A DNA stretch of 64,000 nucleotides. It comes from Rhynchonema sp. JSB1_4. Taxonomy: Eukaryota; Nematoda; Chromadorea; Monhysterida; Xyalidae. Below are positions 13,101 to 25,930 of this stretch, in pieces. A program made the translations under genes and the position numbers. Numbering within the stretch: position 1 is the first letter of the stretch; every line of letters starts with the position of its first letter. The stretch is taken from NCBI GenBank assembly GCA_030248065.1, contig JASAMV010006018.1, forward strand, positions 1 to 64,000. Reading direction: 5' to 3'. A model generated the notes under the pieces. It saw only the letters and a program-made list of their open reading frames with translations, had not been told where the DNA came from and ran no database searches.

Positions 13101-16100
13101 GTGTTGTATCCGTATGTACGAACTGTACTGCAAAAATCCGTTAAACAGAGAAAAACGGTTATAACTTAATCAGCAGTATTTAGTAATTAGAAGCGGTAAA
13201 GGCAAACCAGCCGTACTTTGCAGACCTAGACCATACCGCGTCACCCTGAATTCCGACACACTTAAAATGTCTAAGACTGCAAAGTATGGCTGGCTTGCAT
13301 ATACAGGCAAACTACGCCAAACACGAGCCCGATTTCGCAGCTGGAAACCAAAGAAAATTACAGAAACAGAACAAAAATAAAACCACGACGACGACGCACT
13401 TTTTTCATGCCTTTCCACGGATTAAGTGCATTCGGAATGAAATTGTCGCGAAATTCTTCTGACGATGTCAGGAAAGCTGCCATCAGCTCTGAACTTTTTA
13501 GCACCTCCCTGCCGGCCAGACGTTGTACGAATGAATCGAAGCTCGGACGGAGGGAATCGATGAATTCACGACCTGTCAAATGGGAACATGATAACATTTT
13601 ATGGATACATGGATATAAAACTCTGAAACAAGATGATTTTCTGATCCAGTATCAATTTATTCGACGGCAGAGAAAAAAGCGCACCTACGCAAATGTGCTC
13701 TGATACAACGGACAACAGAGAAAGGAACCATATTGCGGTATTCTCTACACGAAGACATGTTATCGCCAGCTTGCGCCTTGTCACTGATTATTATGACCAT
13801 GCTTCATACCGTCGTGACGTTACTTCATGACGGCGCGTTGGACAGAATGTGTTTCGATTGTGCTGAAACTTGTCCATTGCACGAAAACGAAAACAGCACC
13901 TTTATTCGCAAACGGTTTCTTCGGCGGCAGAAACGGCGCCACCACTGATTCGCCATGGAATTCGAGCAGTTTCGACTCGAGCACATAGAATTCGTTGTAT
14001 CGTCGATCGACGGTCCATTGCCGTCGCGGGTGGTCGGCGGGCAGGTCGAGGCGCTCCACTGACACCACATACACGAACAGCGTTTTGCCTGAATTTCAAG
14101 GGGACAGTCAGGCAGATGCGTAAGTGGCATACGACGGCCATCTAAGCATTGATCGTATATAATTCTGATGAGAAACACTTAATGTATAGGCAAACTACGC
14201 CAACACGAGCCCGATTTCGAAGGTGGTGTATTCAAAACGAATAGAAAGAGAAAATCATCATGCTCCACTTCATATTGTCCAACGTGTAACATTTCCCAAA
14301 TCAGCAGCCACGTATGAATGTTTCACTGATCTGCCAGCTGCAAAATCGGGCTCATGTTGGCGTAGTTTGCCTTTAAAATAAAAATACGCACAATGAAGCG
14401 GATACAATCCCGAACAGACACATCACCACCCCTCACCCTGTGAATCTCTGCGCGGCTCAATTTTCGGCACGCACACTTTCCATTGAGCGATGTCACGTTT
14501 GTCATATTCATCCATCGTCGTTGCGTCCTCTGAATAGACGTGCATGGACGCATTTCAATTTTATGGTATGCACGTTTTGCAGTCCAACTAAATTTAAATT
14601 TGAGTCCAGCAATGCACGCACCCAGCAGATCGACTTGCGACGCGGTGGCAAAATCGATAATGTCCTCATCGTCAACCCCATCGATCAATTGTCGCTCCAT
14701 CGACGACAATTCGTCCGAATCATCGATGAATCCACTGCTGGATGACATTGTGGATGACGTCATCACGTCACTGCCGAACTCGACGTGGAATTTGGAATTG
14801 CTGAAAAATATAAAATAATTGCATTGTTTAATTTTGGACACGAAATTGTCCGGTGTGTGAGGAGCAGTTTCAGTGAAACGAGGTTCTGGTTCCGGTCAGA
14901 TGAAACGGAATTACACTCATCCACCCAGGAGCATTCTTTGACTTACTTTCTAGTTTTCGGTGCTAAACGTGAGATAATTACGACGTAAACAGTGTTGTCT
15001 GCAAAGACAATGTGGACAAACATAATTCAATCATAATTTAAATATGACGAAAATGACATGCAAAAATTGCGTCACTGAACTATGAAATTTCGTGGATGGA
15101 CTTTGCATGCGTTTCAACATGTGTGCGTCTGCGCTATATTTATGGGCGATGAAAGCCAAGGAGTCAAAACAAAAACTGAAAGGTCATCTGGGTTGGACTA
15201 GCTATTTTCAAAGGGAAGCTGCATCGTGTTTTATTGCACCTCCACCTACTGTACATCTCTAGCGTGCACAATGACAAAACCTTCGGTTGAACAATCGTAG
15301 ACGTTTCAACGGCGACGATAAGATTGCAGGTGGATGGCTATCGAATAAAAGTTATATCTGCCAATTTAATGTAGTACAATGATTCCGAAAAACATTCAAG
15401 ACACGCACACACACAAGCAAATACAGGCCGCTGCAGTAAGATTCAGTCCACACCACACCCTTTATGGCGATATTATCATTGATCGGAACCCATAAATCTT
15501 GACAAATGAATTACAACGGCATGCGGTGTGAACAGATATGCGTTCACTGGGGCTTGCATTGTATCAAATTTGAAGGCATACACTGACACACAACCACTAT
15601 GGTCGGACAACGGCGGCTTGTGTTTGGACAATTTTTATTTTACAAGTGCGGCTCAGATTTTGATCAGCGTTGTCAGGCGCGTGGTAACAACTTTTACGCT
15701 GGTCGAAATCAGTGCCGCAATTCTAGCACACAATACTGCCCGAACATAAATTGCAGTTCCTTCAGTAACGATTGCGGCGCCTGCCTTCAAAATTTGTTAC
15801 AGGTCTACCTACATATGTCTGGGGTCAGCATAAAGAGGGCACTCAATACAATCAAACGGCACGATAACTCGGCCTGCACGTACATACACACCTGATTTCA
15901 TTGATTGGTGTGCTAAGCGCAGCCCCGTCCTCCACGGCCACGCCAAACAACCCTCGAAATCGATTGCGCATTCGCGACATTGTGAATCCACCGGTGGATG
16001 AAACATCAGATTGACTGCCATTCATTGACGACGGTACGTTCAAACGACGACGCGTACGACGTGCGCTCTAAAAAAGTTGAAAAAAAATTGTTGAAAGACG

Positions 16101-19100
16101 TCGCTAATTTCTGAACCAATCCTGGACATGGCCCGTTCTGCCGGATTGGGCCAATACCACAAGCAGTGGTGCTTGCCTGATCTCGATCCCGTGAGTTTTA
16201 CTTCATCTACGATACTCATTTCGAAATCTACTGTTATTAACTTCGACCAGCGCCGCATCGTTTACTATCGTACTGGGTGCAGATTTCCACGCCGATGGCA
16301 ACCAGCATTGAAAGATCTCGAAGATGGGGCATTCAAAACAACTAAGTGCAAAAGCAAAGCGATTCAAACCGGATCAACCACCGAGTTTTATATCACCCGC
16401 ACAATACGAGGTTCGATCTGTGGAGAATTTCTCCATTGGTTATGCCATTAAAAACGAGGCAATCAAGTTTCGACGACGCATCACCCATTCAATTACAAGC
16501 AAAACGACACCCGAGCCCTTTTACCGATTCAGCGCCATCGTGATGCGCGTGACTGAAAGCGGCCACCGGTCGCTCGCCAGCCAGACTGCACAGGAAGGTC
16601 TCGGATTGACAAAACGGGATCACGTATTCGAACTGCAGTTGGTGATAGACCTGAGTGAGCAACAAGTCTGTGGGTGTGCTTTGTGGGCGATTGAGTGGGC
16701 AAGAAGTGGGGAAGTGTGTTTTAAAAAGTATCTGCTCGCGATGCCTTGCGGACGTCAGTTGGTCAGAGGGGTATTTATACCGATGAGGCTTGGGACATTA
16801 TTTATTCACCCATGAACACAGGCCAAAGTAGCAACTGGTGAATGATAGAAAATTACCAAGATGAACATTGGAGATGCCTATTGGACGTTGCCTATTAGCC
16901 ACACTTTCTCCGAGAAAAAATTCTCGAACTGGCTGCTGAACAAACAAGCAGACATCTGAGAAAACGAAGTATACTTCTGTTAGCCTTGATGGTTTCGCAA
17001 ATGGATGCTCAACTGGTAATTTTCCATTAAAAATCGATCTTCTAGTGGTTGGCATTTTTTTTATCAAAACGCTGTTCTTTCGCACACCAACCACTTGATA
17101 AATAGGCAACAACGCAGCTTCGAGATGCGGTCCGGCCTGGTCGGGTGGCTGCTCAAGCGCGTGTTCAAATGCTGTGATTAGTTCAGGCGATAATTGTACT
17201 CGTTCGGGAGAATCTGAATGAAAGAAGCTATTGCACAAGTACGTTTGATGATTGTTGTTGAATCGACGGCATGCAGTTTTTGTCGGAACAGGACAGAATG
17301 CGACGATTGTTTCGTGGATTCAAATGGCGACCAGAAAAGGTATTTTCAGATTCTTGTCTCCAAAAAGGAGTCGAATTTTCAACTTCTCAAAAAAATTACC
17401 AAAAAATATCCCAGGACTAAAAACACATCACACGCGAGACGCGACTGAATCCAGACTCCGAAGCTGACGTGCCGGCTTTCAAAAAAATGTTCCGCTGCAC
17501 GCATTTATGTGCAGGGCAGAAAAGCGCCCGCCGATCAGCATGGGCAACACCAAAACCACACACAGTGTAAGCGATGTTTCATAAACCACACGTATGTATA
17601 TAAAAACACACACCTGGATGTATATATGCTTTGTACATTTCCCAGCATTCCCAATGCATGTGTGACATATCCTGCTGCGCCCTCTTGGCGCTTCGCGTCT
17701 TGGTTAGTCTTTGCTGAATATCGGCCGCAGAAATCACAAACTGTAGTTGATTAAGTGGGCCACCAGTGTCTTTCATGTCGGTCATCAGAATGTAGAGCAG
17801 ATTCGGTTGACGCACAAAGTCCGACAGCTTCACCTGGAAACCCGATGATGGATTATTTGCTGATTTTCTCTTTTTTTGAAAACGTTTGGCTGGGGCGTTT
17901 GCGTTTATGGGCTACTTTGGAGTTAGATATTTCCAAAACCAGAAAACATGCTTCTGGAAAAATCTATGATATAAAAATGCTCACTGAATATCATGACCAG
18001 AACGGAAAGGCGGAACCATAGAGAAACTAAAAAAGGACCAAGTGTCCCACAGGGCATTCTCTCAGAAGAACCGTACAATACTGGTACGAAGCAAAAGACA
18101 TCTAGGTAAGTCAGTTACGAAAAAAGAACACCCTAAAATTCCCAGGACAAGAAGACATACACTAGAAGCCACATCCTCGAACATCAGTTGCTTAATTGGC
18201 ATCGTTCAGCATTTTTATCACAATAAAACAAGCCCAGAACAGATAAAAAAAAATACCTGAATTAGCGACTCAGGCATGTCATTGGCGCATTTGTCCATGA
18301 ATTTTTTTAGAAACTGAACGCTGGTCGCTGACTTTTCTTCGTGCCACTGGATTGGGTCGGGAGAGAACAGAAGGGACAGCAGATCGTTAAGCGTGTCCGG
18401 GTCAGCGATCAAATCCTGGAAATATAAAATATGAGAAATAAAATTGAAAGAACAATTTTTGGAGAAAAATTATCCCGCTGGCCCCAACACAATATAGTGC
18501 GATAAAACACTTTGAGACCGCCTAGAGTTGGCCAGGTTCGGCCATTTGAAACAAAGGTGTGTCAAGGTCTGAACTCGATCTACGTAGGTAAGTGATATTT
18601 AGCAAGCATCCAGTCGATGCAGTGATGTAGTTGGTCGGAGCAAGAAAGCTAGCTAGCTGGAGGGGTCCGGCGCAAGAAAGCTAGCTAGCTAGCCGGGTAC
18701 CCCGATTTGGGGGGGTATTGGTCCAGAAGTCAAAAACAGGGGTATAAAAATTGGTCGAAATTATGCTAAAATAATCCTTAAAATGCGTGTTTTTGTGCAT
18801 GTGTGAGAAAATTTGAACGAATTTGACCATTTTGGCCCATAAAATGGTCATTTTGGCACTAAAATCAACACTTTTTTTACTTGGTGACCGGAGCAAGAAA
18901 GCTAGCTAGCCAGTTTGGGGGGTATGGGTTCCGGAGCAAGAAAGCTACCTAGCAGTTGGGGGGGGTAATACCCCACCCCATACCCCCCAACCACATCACT
19001 GAGTCGATGCACTACGTTTTGCACGGCACAAACCTGCCACAAGCAACATTTTTCAACGAGTGGTTATTTTTTAAATTTGGTGACAAACTTCGGTGTTGGA

Positions 19101-22100
19101 AGTGGCACGAAAGCGTGAGTTGGATTGTAGAAATACCACAGAAAGTTTGATCGGTATTTGCTCGTATTCATAATTTCACACACATAATTTTACGGAAATG
19201 TTTTTGCATCCTTTGAGATAGCACGACGTGTAAAAGCGATTGGCACTATTTCTGTCAGGACTAAATTATATATTTAAGACATTTACAGCTCTCTGGAAAG
19301 CCTACGAAGAATCCACACAATTTGACCCTGATTGACAGAACAGTCTGCAGTAAAGCGCCTTAAAGGGGAAATTGCGCATTCCCAATCGCCTTTAGGGTCA
19401 GAGAGATGTCGGGTGTCGGGTGCCAAAAAAGTGTAGGTGTCGGGTGTCGGTGCCTCCAGGTGTCGGGTGTCGGGTTATTTGGGACCCGACACTTACGGTT
19501 CAAAACATCAGTCTTGCCGAGAAAAGAATTTTGAGAGAAATTTTCTTCGAAACAAATGCTTCCAAAAACGCAGAATGTGACATTTTGGTGTTTATTTCGT
19601 GTGAAAATACTTGAATTCAGTCACTTGATCTGATCCAAAAAATTGCACTAATAATGCGAAGGAACAAAAATTTGCCTGTTTTTCGTCCAAAAACAGGTGT
19701 CGGGTGTCGGGTTTTTCCAAAAAACTAGATATCGGGTGTCGGTTTTTTCGGAACTGTCGGGTGTCGGCTTTTTTCTCAAATGTCGGGTACTTCCAGATGT
19801 CGGGTGGCGGCTGTCGGGTACCCCCCAGACCTCTAACTCTACAAGTGTTTAGACAGTCGTGTGGGCATCATGCAAGTCAAATCACTTGGTACAAACTCTC
19901 AAACGTGTACCCAGGAGAAGCAGTTTAAAAACAACAATCTTGAAGAAAATTCGGCGCGGACCGGCCGAATTTCTACCTGCGCATTCAGGCAAACCGCCTG
20001 ATCAAAAAGCTGTCAAGGCGATAGAATGTTTCGCATGATTCTTGAAACTCACTAACTATAGAATTTCGCTTTTCTTTATATTTCGAATTTCGGCGAATTG
20101 TTCCATCGTGACAAGCAGAGAATGAAACACTTAGCAGACACGCTGGAACAATTCGTTGAACTTCGAAATAAAAAGAAAAGCGAAATTCTATAGTTTATAG
20201 TTTCAATAATCACTATATTCTATAGTTTCAAAAACTCATGCGAAACATAACGCCTTCAGAGCATTTTGATCCGGCAATTTGCCTGAATGCGCAGGTAGAA
20301 ATACGGCCGGTCCGCGCCGAATTTTATTCCCAGTGGCTTGTCTTAAACGGAATCTCCTCGGTACATGTTTTAAAGCTTATACCAAGTGATTCGACTTTTG
20401 TGATGCCCACATTGCTGTCTAAACACTTGTGGAACTTGAAAGGCGATTAGGAATGTGCAATTTCCCCCTTAAAAGAATACTTATTATCAGAAAATCTGTC
20501 AGTCAGTGTCAGTACATCGCAAAATATAGACAAAGCAAGAAATCGCACGGCCAAGCCCGTACAAACCATCAAATTCAAAACATCAAAAGCAAATCACAAA
20601 AGTACCAAATCGCACAAATTCCTAAAATAACCAACCATCAACGGCAACAAAATGGTGAAGACAATCAGCTCCCTGAGGAAGTGTCGCGGTGTGGGATGCC
20701 ATTTCATGCGATGATCGCGATGTTTCAATTCGGCAGGCCAACCAGCCAGGCGTTGTTGATCGGACAGATGCTCGCACAGATACTCAGCAAAACGACGCAA
20801 GTAGCACAGTTCGCTCGAACTGGAATGCAAATGAACAACTTGACAATTCACCCCCGTGACGTGTGACGCGGATATGAAACATGACTTGATGATCGGTTGT
20901 TTGGAGCCGATTGGTTTTGCAAAAAAAACAAAACATTCAATATTGCGAGCAACGTATCACACTTTTAAACAATAAAGGACTGCTACTGGAATCTGCACCA
21001 GCCGCTATCAGGACCATAACAGATGCCGCCTATACATAGACTAAACTATATTCTGCATTGCGTCTTCACTACACAATAGCAGAGTGGAATTGGACGAATA
21101 GCAGTGAAGTAGTTGGGGGGGAGGGTATTGCCCCCAACTGCTTGGTAGCTTTCTTACTCCGAAACCCATACCCCCAAACTGGCTAGCTAGCTTTCTTGCT
21201 CCGGTCATCAAGTAAAAAAAGTGTTGATTTTAGTGCCAAAATGACCATTTTATGGGCCAAAATGGTCAAATTCGTTCAGATTTTCTTACACGTGCACAAA
21301 AATACGCATTTTAAGGCTTATTTTAGCATAATATCGACCAATTTTTATACCCCTGTTTTTGACTTCGGGACCAATACCCCCAAATTGGGGTACCCGGCTA
21401 GCTAGCTAGCTTTCTTGCTCCGACCAACTACATCACTGACGAATAGTCAACGTTTTTTCGTCAGTCGACTTCATCACATCAAATTTATCAACAACAACAA
21501 TAGACGGCTGGTTGATAGTTCTACACGTAAATGAAACATCACCCCACCCCCACACCGTGAATACAACGCCGCATGCAGTGCAGTGGGACGCATATAGTCG
21601 AGCACTCTTTGTTCGAGTGTATCTTTGGTGGCGTGCTGCCCGAAATGTTCGCGTACACGAGCGTAAAGCTCCGCATGCTCCACGGCCTATGCGTACAACA
21701 CAAAGTCATTGAAACATTTGAGAGAAAAATATTTGTATTTCGTCAGATTGCATTCAATCTGGTTAGCATTTTCGTTCACTACAGAACATATTCAATACAA
21801 GTACTAACTGAGGACTAGTAAAGAGACCAACGGCAGATTGAATGTGATCTCAAATCAGCCAGTCGGACATAAAATTCTCTTCGTGTCAATTTCAAGATCG
21901 AACCTTTGGAACGCCTTCATCCAAAATCAAGTCGGTTAAATCAAGGTCACGAATCGCTTTGTACAAATTTGCCAACGTGTATCTCAGCTGATAACGGATT
22001 TCGGCCAACAATGCCGGATCTTCGCTTAGATATTCGTGATACCTGAAATATAACATCAGCTCATCGAAAAAAAGCGAAAAAATAACAGAGAAAAGTGCAA

Positions 22101-24599
22101 TTTTGAATTTTTTTGTGGAAAGATTCGCAATCTCCCAGGTCAGCGCCAAACAATACGTCCCCGTCTCACCATGGTAGCACATGCGTTTTTATCGTCATTT
22201 CCAGCAAATTGTCAAGAGCAGTATCGATTGGTTCGGGCAACGTTTGACCCTCCCACGACGGTGCAGGCGATTTGGGAAGAATGGTTGAACCTAGTGTTGT
22301 GAGAGAAATATCAGAAATGCAATTCTAAAGCTTTTACGTCATCGTTTATCAGATACACATGGATACGTACGATTTTAGAATATGAAATGGTCTTTGCTCT
22401 GGACATGATGTCTCGGTTAGTGCACATTTTGTGTGTTAGTTGGTCACGCAGGTGGCAATCAGGCCGGACGATTTCTTGCCGGGCCGTTGGGCTATTGGTT
22501 CGGCCGCCGGAGATTTGGTGGGTCGGGAGGGGCCGATATACACGGCCAGAAGGTGGCTCAAAAACAACCTAGTTTAGCGAAAAAAATCGCTGTTTTGTCC
22601 CAAGATTACCAAAATTTCGAACGGACTCGGCAGGAAAGTGATCAATACTTGTCTAGGTCACAACATTCTCGTAGAAAAGAATGAGTTTTCACCTAAAAAT
22701 CAGCTTCAGAAGCACCGAAAAAAATTGTGAAATAAATCTGACCTAGAAATTATGGCGGGCCGGTCCGAACCATGTCCAACAAGGGCCCGGCCAGCCGCCC
22801 GATGGCGACCGCTGGTTAGTCATAAACTCATTTTCCCGTTCGGTAACTGTGATTCAAAATGGTGTTACAAACAAGCAATGACAACAGCTCATCTGCGCGA
22901 CAGCTCAGCTCAACAGCCATTCTTTTCCAAGGGCAAGGCGCAATAGTCGATGTATGTACAATTCGACTCAAGCGTTTGGATCGCGAAAGCGGACCTGGCC
23001 CCCAATATTCATCTTCATCCTCCGCGCGACTTAACACAACAAACAGCTTGAAAAATAAATATCAGCTCACCAGCGGGCAAGGGCGATAGGGAGAACTTCG
23101 GCTTTTGCGGCTCCTCAACATCCCCGGTCGCAGCAACCTGATTGGCTGACGTTCGTCTACCGTAATCCTTGAGCCAATCATCAGGCAGCAACAGCTGAGC
23201 GGCGTTGATGAAGTTCGAGTATTTATAGAGCACGCTCGTCGCCAGCTGGTGACTCAGACAGAAACACACCAAGCACACGATGCCAGCTAGAAAGCTGCAA
23301 ATTAAAATAAAGCGCTGTGGGCTGGGTGGATGTTGCGAGGTTAAACTTCTTTGTCAGTCACTCGTTCGCCATGGGCTAACAGTTGCCCAAAGCTGACGCA
23401 AAATAAATGAAAACAGACCCTGTTCAGCCCACCAGCACTGTAGTGGCTGTGGGGATGGGAGATTCCCCCTAAGGGGTATCTATCTCGAGTCATCAGTTTG
23501 GGGGGATGGGGAAGGGTATCTATCTCGAGCCAACTCCAAAGGGTATCTCGAGTCAGTAGATTTATGCTTTTCAAAGGCAAAATTGGGTGTTTTTGGACTT
23601 CGGAGACCCCTGAATTTCGGAATTTTCGACCCCACCCCATGGTGGAAATGTACTTTAAACAGAAAATTTCGCGCGCAGCGCGTGATTTTTCGCCTATTTA
23701 GAGTAAAAAGTATCGATTTTATACCGTTTTTTAGCCAAAAAATCGCAACCTACTGCACCAGCAAGGGGGGCGCGACCTACCTGGTGTGTAGTGAACATCC
23801 ACAAATTTACAGCTGGCCAGGCTTTCATTCAGGGGACTGGGCTTAGGCTGCCTCACAGACCGGTAATTTTGACTACGGTAGCTCCAGCAGTCAGCATGGC
23901 TACCGTAACCCGTACCGTAAACCATTTCCGATAGCGGTCTTAGCATTAGTCGATAGCATTTCCGATTGCAGATCATTCTACACGGCAATCTACCTCAACC
24001 TAATGTGGCCAAAATTGCCGATCAGCGGTCCACCGGCCTGTGAAACACGGCCCCGAAAAAAAGCCTTCAAATACTGCTACTAAAGATTGGGGGCCCCAAA
24101 GATTGCTGCTAATTTGCTGCAGCCAATTTTGAAATAAAAAACCCTGGTCTGCCTGTTTGTTTGTTTGTTTATTGCTCTCAGTGACGCATAAAACCATGCA
24201 CGTAAATTAGTGATAGAAGCACAGTTACAAGACCGGGTGGGACAATTACGGAAATGAAAATAGTTACAACACTGGCTATAACAAAGCCACAGCAAATAAA
24301 AGCTACAAAAAGCGCCAAGGAGAGAGAAAGATCACGGACATCAGGACAGATCACAGGACAGTAACAGGATCTGGACTGTTGACAATATGGACTGATCCCA
24401 ATATGCGCTCTCTGAGCCCGACATTTGTCGTTTGACGAGGACGAGGATTAATGCATAATTTTCAGTTCTGGTCTGCCTGTTATGCAAACGAACGCAACGC
24501 AACATCGCAAACCACAAACCTGAGGCGAAACACAGCGAAAAGTACCAATGTCAATGGCCCGTAAACAATAACTGTTTCTGGGTTTGGAGGCAGGATCAT
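10155..24599 (-). CDS. SNX14-like: RGS-PX sorting nexin, SNX14-like, 20 exons
   Basis: Exons in transcript order: 24520-24599, 23071-23294, 22170-22290, 21904-22042, 21556-21686, 20636-20819, 18257-18415, 17614-17833, 17095-17213, 16525-16650, 15892-16067, 14622-14800, 14437-14529, 13900-14088, 13400-13572, 12167-12410, 11492-11703, 11076-11180, 10700-10829, 10155-10294. All junctions agree in phase and give about 1047 residues, close to vertebrate SNX14. Order: two N-terminal membrane helices, split by intron 1; PXA domain (exons 3-7; LSDP-type motif IADPDTLNDLL); RGS domain (exons 8-10; YIHPDSPERVQL); acidic linker; PX domain (exons 13-15; RRQWTVDRRYNEFYVLESKL); and nexin-C region (exons 17-20; KPRSTNDKR, RLNKQLSYVLLDAL). 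Family knowledge places such proteins on the ER and at lipid-droplet or endolysosomal contacts, in lipid handling. The start ATG is the first that leads into the helix; upstream in-frame ATGs exist. The exon 9 donor (GTGGTT) is weak. Confidence 0.9.
12485..13054 (+). mobile_element. 5'-truncated non-LTR retrotransposon (LINE) fragment
   Basis: The 13-bp sequence ACGAGCCCAGCAC stands on both sides (12472-12484 and 13055-13067). The insert ends with a short ACTA/CTAA tail (CTATAAACTAACTA). A target duplication of this length plus a simple-repeat 3' tail is what target-primed reverse transcription leaves. The first about 250 bp are GC-rich and open in several frames; the rest is a T-rich 3' untranslated-like part. 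It lies in the intron between SNX14-like exons 15 and 16. The LINE clade cannot be named. Confidence 0.65.
13202..13298. repeat. Short inverted repeat in SNX14-like intron 15
   Basis: GCAAACCAGCCGTACTTTGC and its near-perfect inverted copy flank about 55 bp. A 40-bp motif just downstream (CAAACTACGCC..CACGAGCCC) recurs at about 14187 and, inverted, at about 14372. Confidence 0.7.
14187..14372. repeat. Foldback element in SNX14-like intron 13
   Basis: Terminal inverted copies of GGCAAACTACGCCAACA..GAGCCCGATTT bound about 185 bp. The same end occurs once more at about 13312-13352, so this is a small dispersed family. Confidence 0.65.
15647..15802 (+). other. Orphan exon-like cysteine-rich open segment
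   Basis: Between an acceptor (TTTTACAAG) and a donor (CAG|GTCTAC) lies an open frame of 52 codons with seven cysteines, starting CGSDFDQRC and ending CGAC plus a short tail. It is antisense to, and inside, the intron between SNX14-like exons 11 and 12. No signal-peptide exon was found upstream and part of it overlaps a dispersed repeat (CTGGTCGAAAT), so it may be a remnant or chance. A nested gene exon is the alternative. Confidence 0.25.
18620..19001 (+). mobile_element. hAT-type MITE, family 1, copy 1
   Basis: Termini CAGTGATGTAGTTGG and CCAACCACATCACTG are inverted repeats, and the 8-bp AGTCGATG flanks both sides (18612-18619, 19002-19009). CAGTG ends with 8-bp duplications are the hAT signature. 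Inside, the direct word AAGAAAGCTAGC occurs twice or more at each end. No coding capacity. It lies in the intron between SNX14-like exons 6 and 7. Confidence 0.9.
19359..20474. repeat. Large foldback element in SNX14-like intron 6
   Basis: The terminal arm CTTAAAGGGGAAATTGCGCA is inverted at about 20437-20474, and inner arms (ACACTTGT, TACCAAGTGATT, GGCGCGGACCGGCCG, GCGAAATTCTATAG) pair along the whole length. The left arm is interrupted at about 19395-19838 by another repeat. A 1.1-kb non-coding palindromic transposon. Confidence 0.75.
19395..19838 (+). mobile_element. GTGTCGGG-word element nested in the foldback
   Basis: Direct repeats of GTGTCGGGTGTCGGG cluster at both ends of an AT-rich core. 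The segment splits the left arm of the surrounding foldback, so it inserted later. End points are approximate, and no clean target duplication was seen. Confidence 0.6.
21102..21438 (-). mobile_element. hAT-type MITE, family 1, copy 2
   Basis: Inverted copy of the 18620 element with CAGTGAAGTAGTTGG..CCAACTACATCACTG termini and a perfect 8-bp duplication ACGAATAG (21094-21101, 21439-21446). It lies in the intron between SNX14-like exons 5 and 6. Confidence 0.9.
23436..23770 (+). mobile_element. Word-type MITE with GGGTATCTATCTCGAG repeats (one end unclear)
   Basis: Starts near CACTGTAGTGGCTGTGGGG. GGGTATCTATCTCGAG occurs twice and a shorter form once, followed by an AT-rich core with CGCGCGCAGCGCG. 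The right end was not found. It lies in SNX14-like intron 1. Confidence 0.45.
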
Positions 24600-25056
24600 T
24601 GTGCTGCTTCCAGAATCTGAGTGCCAGGCGGGAGTTCGGTCCTGCCTTTCGGATAAATTATCGAATCGGCCCGACTTTCGCCACCGCGCCCCGGCCACCT
24701 GATGAAGTTTGAAATCACAACGAAACATGAACGGCGAGGAAATTAGTGTTCCTCCCTACTTTTCCGGAGGGGAAATTATTAGGGTACCTCCCTGGGGGGA
24801 GGGGAAGACCCAAATTTTTCAGGAAAAGTCACTTTTTAGGTGGAAATTTTTAGCTATTTTGCCCCCCTTCGAAAAAATTCTTCATAAAAGGGTATTTCGG
24901 TGACTTTTGACAACACTGACCTGAAAATGACACATTTTAGGCTTAAAAATGCCCTTTTTAGGCCTAAAAATGCCTATTTTATGCAAAAATTCGGGAAATT
25001 AGTGTATCCTGAGGGGAAATTAATGTGTCAGTGTCAGTGTAGTTCCTGGGGGGGGG
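24600..25056 (+). mobile_element. Upstream flank of SNX14-like gene and GAGGGGAAATTA-word repeat
   Basis: The first about 130 bp is the 5' flank of the minus-strand gene and could hold its promoter; no clear TATA was seen. From about 24740 the word GAGGGGAAATTA recurs at both ends of an AT-rich core. A related reversed copy seems to host the elements at 25950 and 27292 (shared core and ACCCAAATTT block near 27810-27825). Confidence 0.4.
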
Positions 25057-25505
25057 CAGTGTTGGAGGTACTCTGGAGGGGGATACCTACTGTACCGCGC
25101 TCGGAGAGGGGGGATACCTACTGTACCAGAACCGATGGCCTGGGGGGGGGGGTTATGTACCCAGGGGGGTTTGGGGGGGGGTTGGGGGGGTTAGGTTTTG
25201 GGGTGAAAATTTTTTAATGCGTTTATTATGTGTGGAATCGAGTGAAAACGTAGTATTTGCGCGCGTAGCGCGCGAATTTGGGTAATTTGAGGTAAAAACT
25301 ACTGATTTTACACTAATTTTGGCCATTTTGGTCAAAATTGGCACTTTTGAGGCAAAATCGGGGGGATACCTACTGTATCAGGGTAAAAATCGGGGGGGAT
25401 ACCTACTGTACCATGCCAAACATCGGGGGGATACCTACTGTACCAGGCGAGGGGGATACCTACTGTACTGGTGGGCTACCCCCAAACCCCCCACCTCCAA
25501 CACTG
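25057..25505 (+). mobile_element. hAT-type MITE with GATACCTACTGTACC words
   Basis: Termini CAGTGTTGGAGGT and ACCTCCAACACTG form an inverted repeat. GGGGGATACCTACTGTACC occurs twice on the left and four times on the right in the same direction, separated by G tracts. The centre holds GCGCGCGTAGCGCGCG. The flanks are G tracts, so the target duplication cannot be judged. Confidence 0.75.
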
Positions 25506-25556
25506 CTGGGGGGAGGGGTCCCCCTCGGGTACGTCTGCTCCATGCTCCCCCTCCAT

Positions 25557-25930
25557 CATAGTGGTGGCTGGGGGGGGGGGGTTGGGGGGGTTACCCCCTC
25601 TCAGTACTTACCTACCACAAAACCCGAGGGGGGTTGGGGGGGTTGAGTACTTACCTCTCACAACTCCAAATCATACCTCTCACAAGCAATTTTATGCCGT
25701 TTTAAGGCAAAAATCGGTGTTTTTTCGACCTTATTTTTCCAAAAATTGCGCGCTACCCATAATACCTATTTTTAGGCGATTTTCGGCGAAAATTTGGGAA
25801 AAGCACCGTTTTTTACCTCATTTTTTGGCCAAAATTGTATCACAAAAACGGTGTTTTTTCGCCTTTTTGGGTGACCAAAATCATACCTCTCACGCTTCCG
25901 GTCCCAACCCCGCATCATACTTACTTTGTA
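25557..25930 (+). mobile_element. MITE, TACTTACCTCTCAC-word family, copy A (3'-truncated)
   Basis: Starts CATAGTGGTGGCTGGGG and carries AGTACTTACC and CATACCTCTCAC words like copies at 25950 and 29899. Sequence departs from the family near 25928 before the terminal repeat. Confidence 0.6.
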
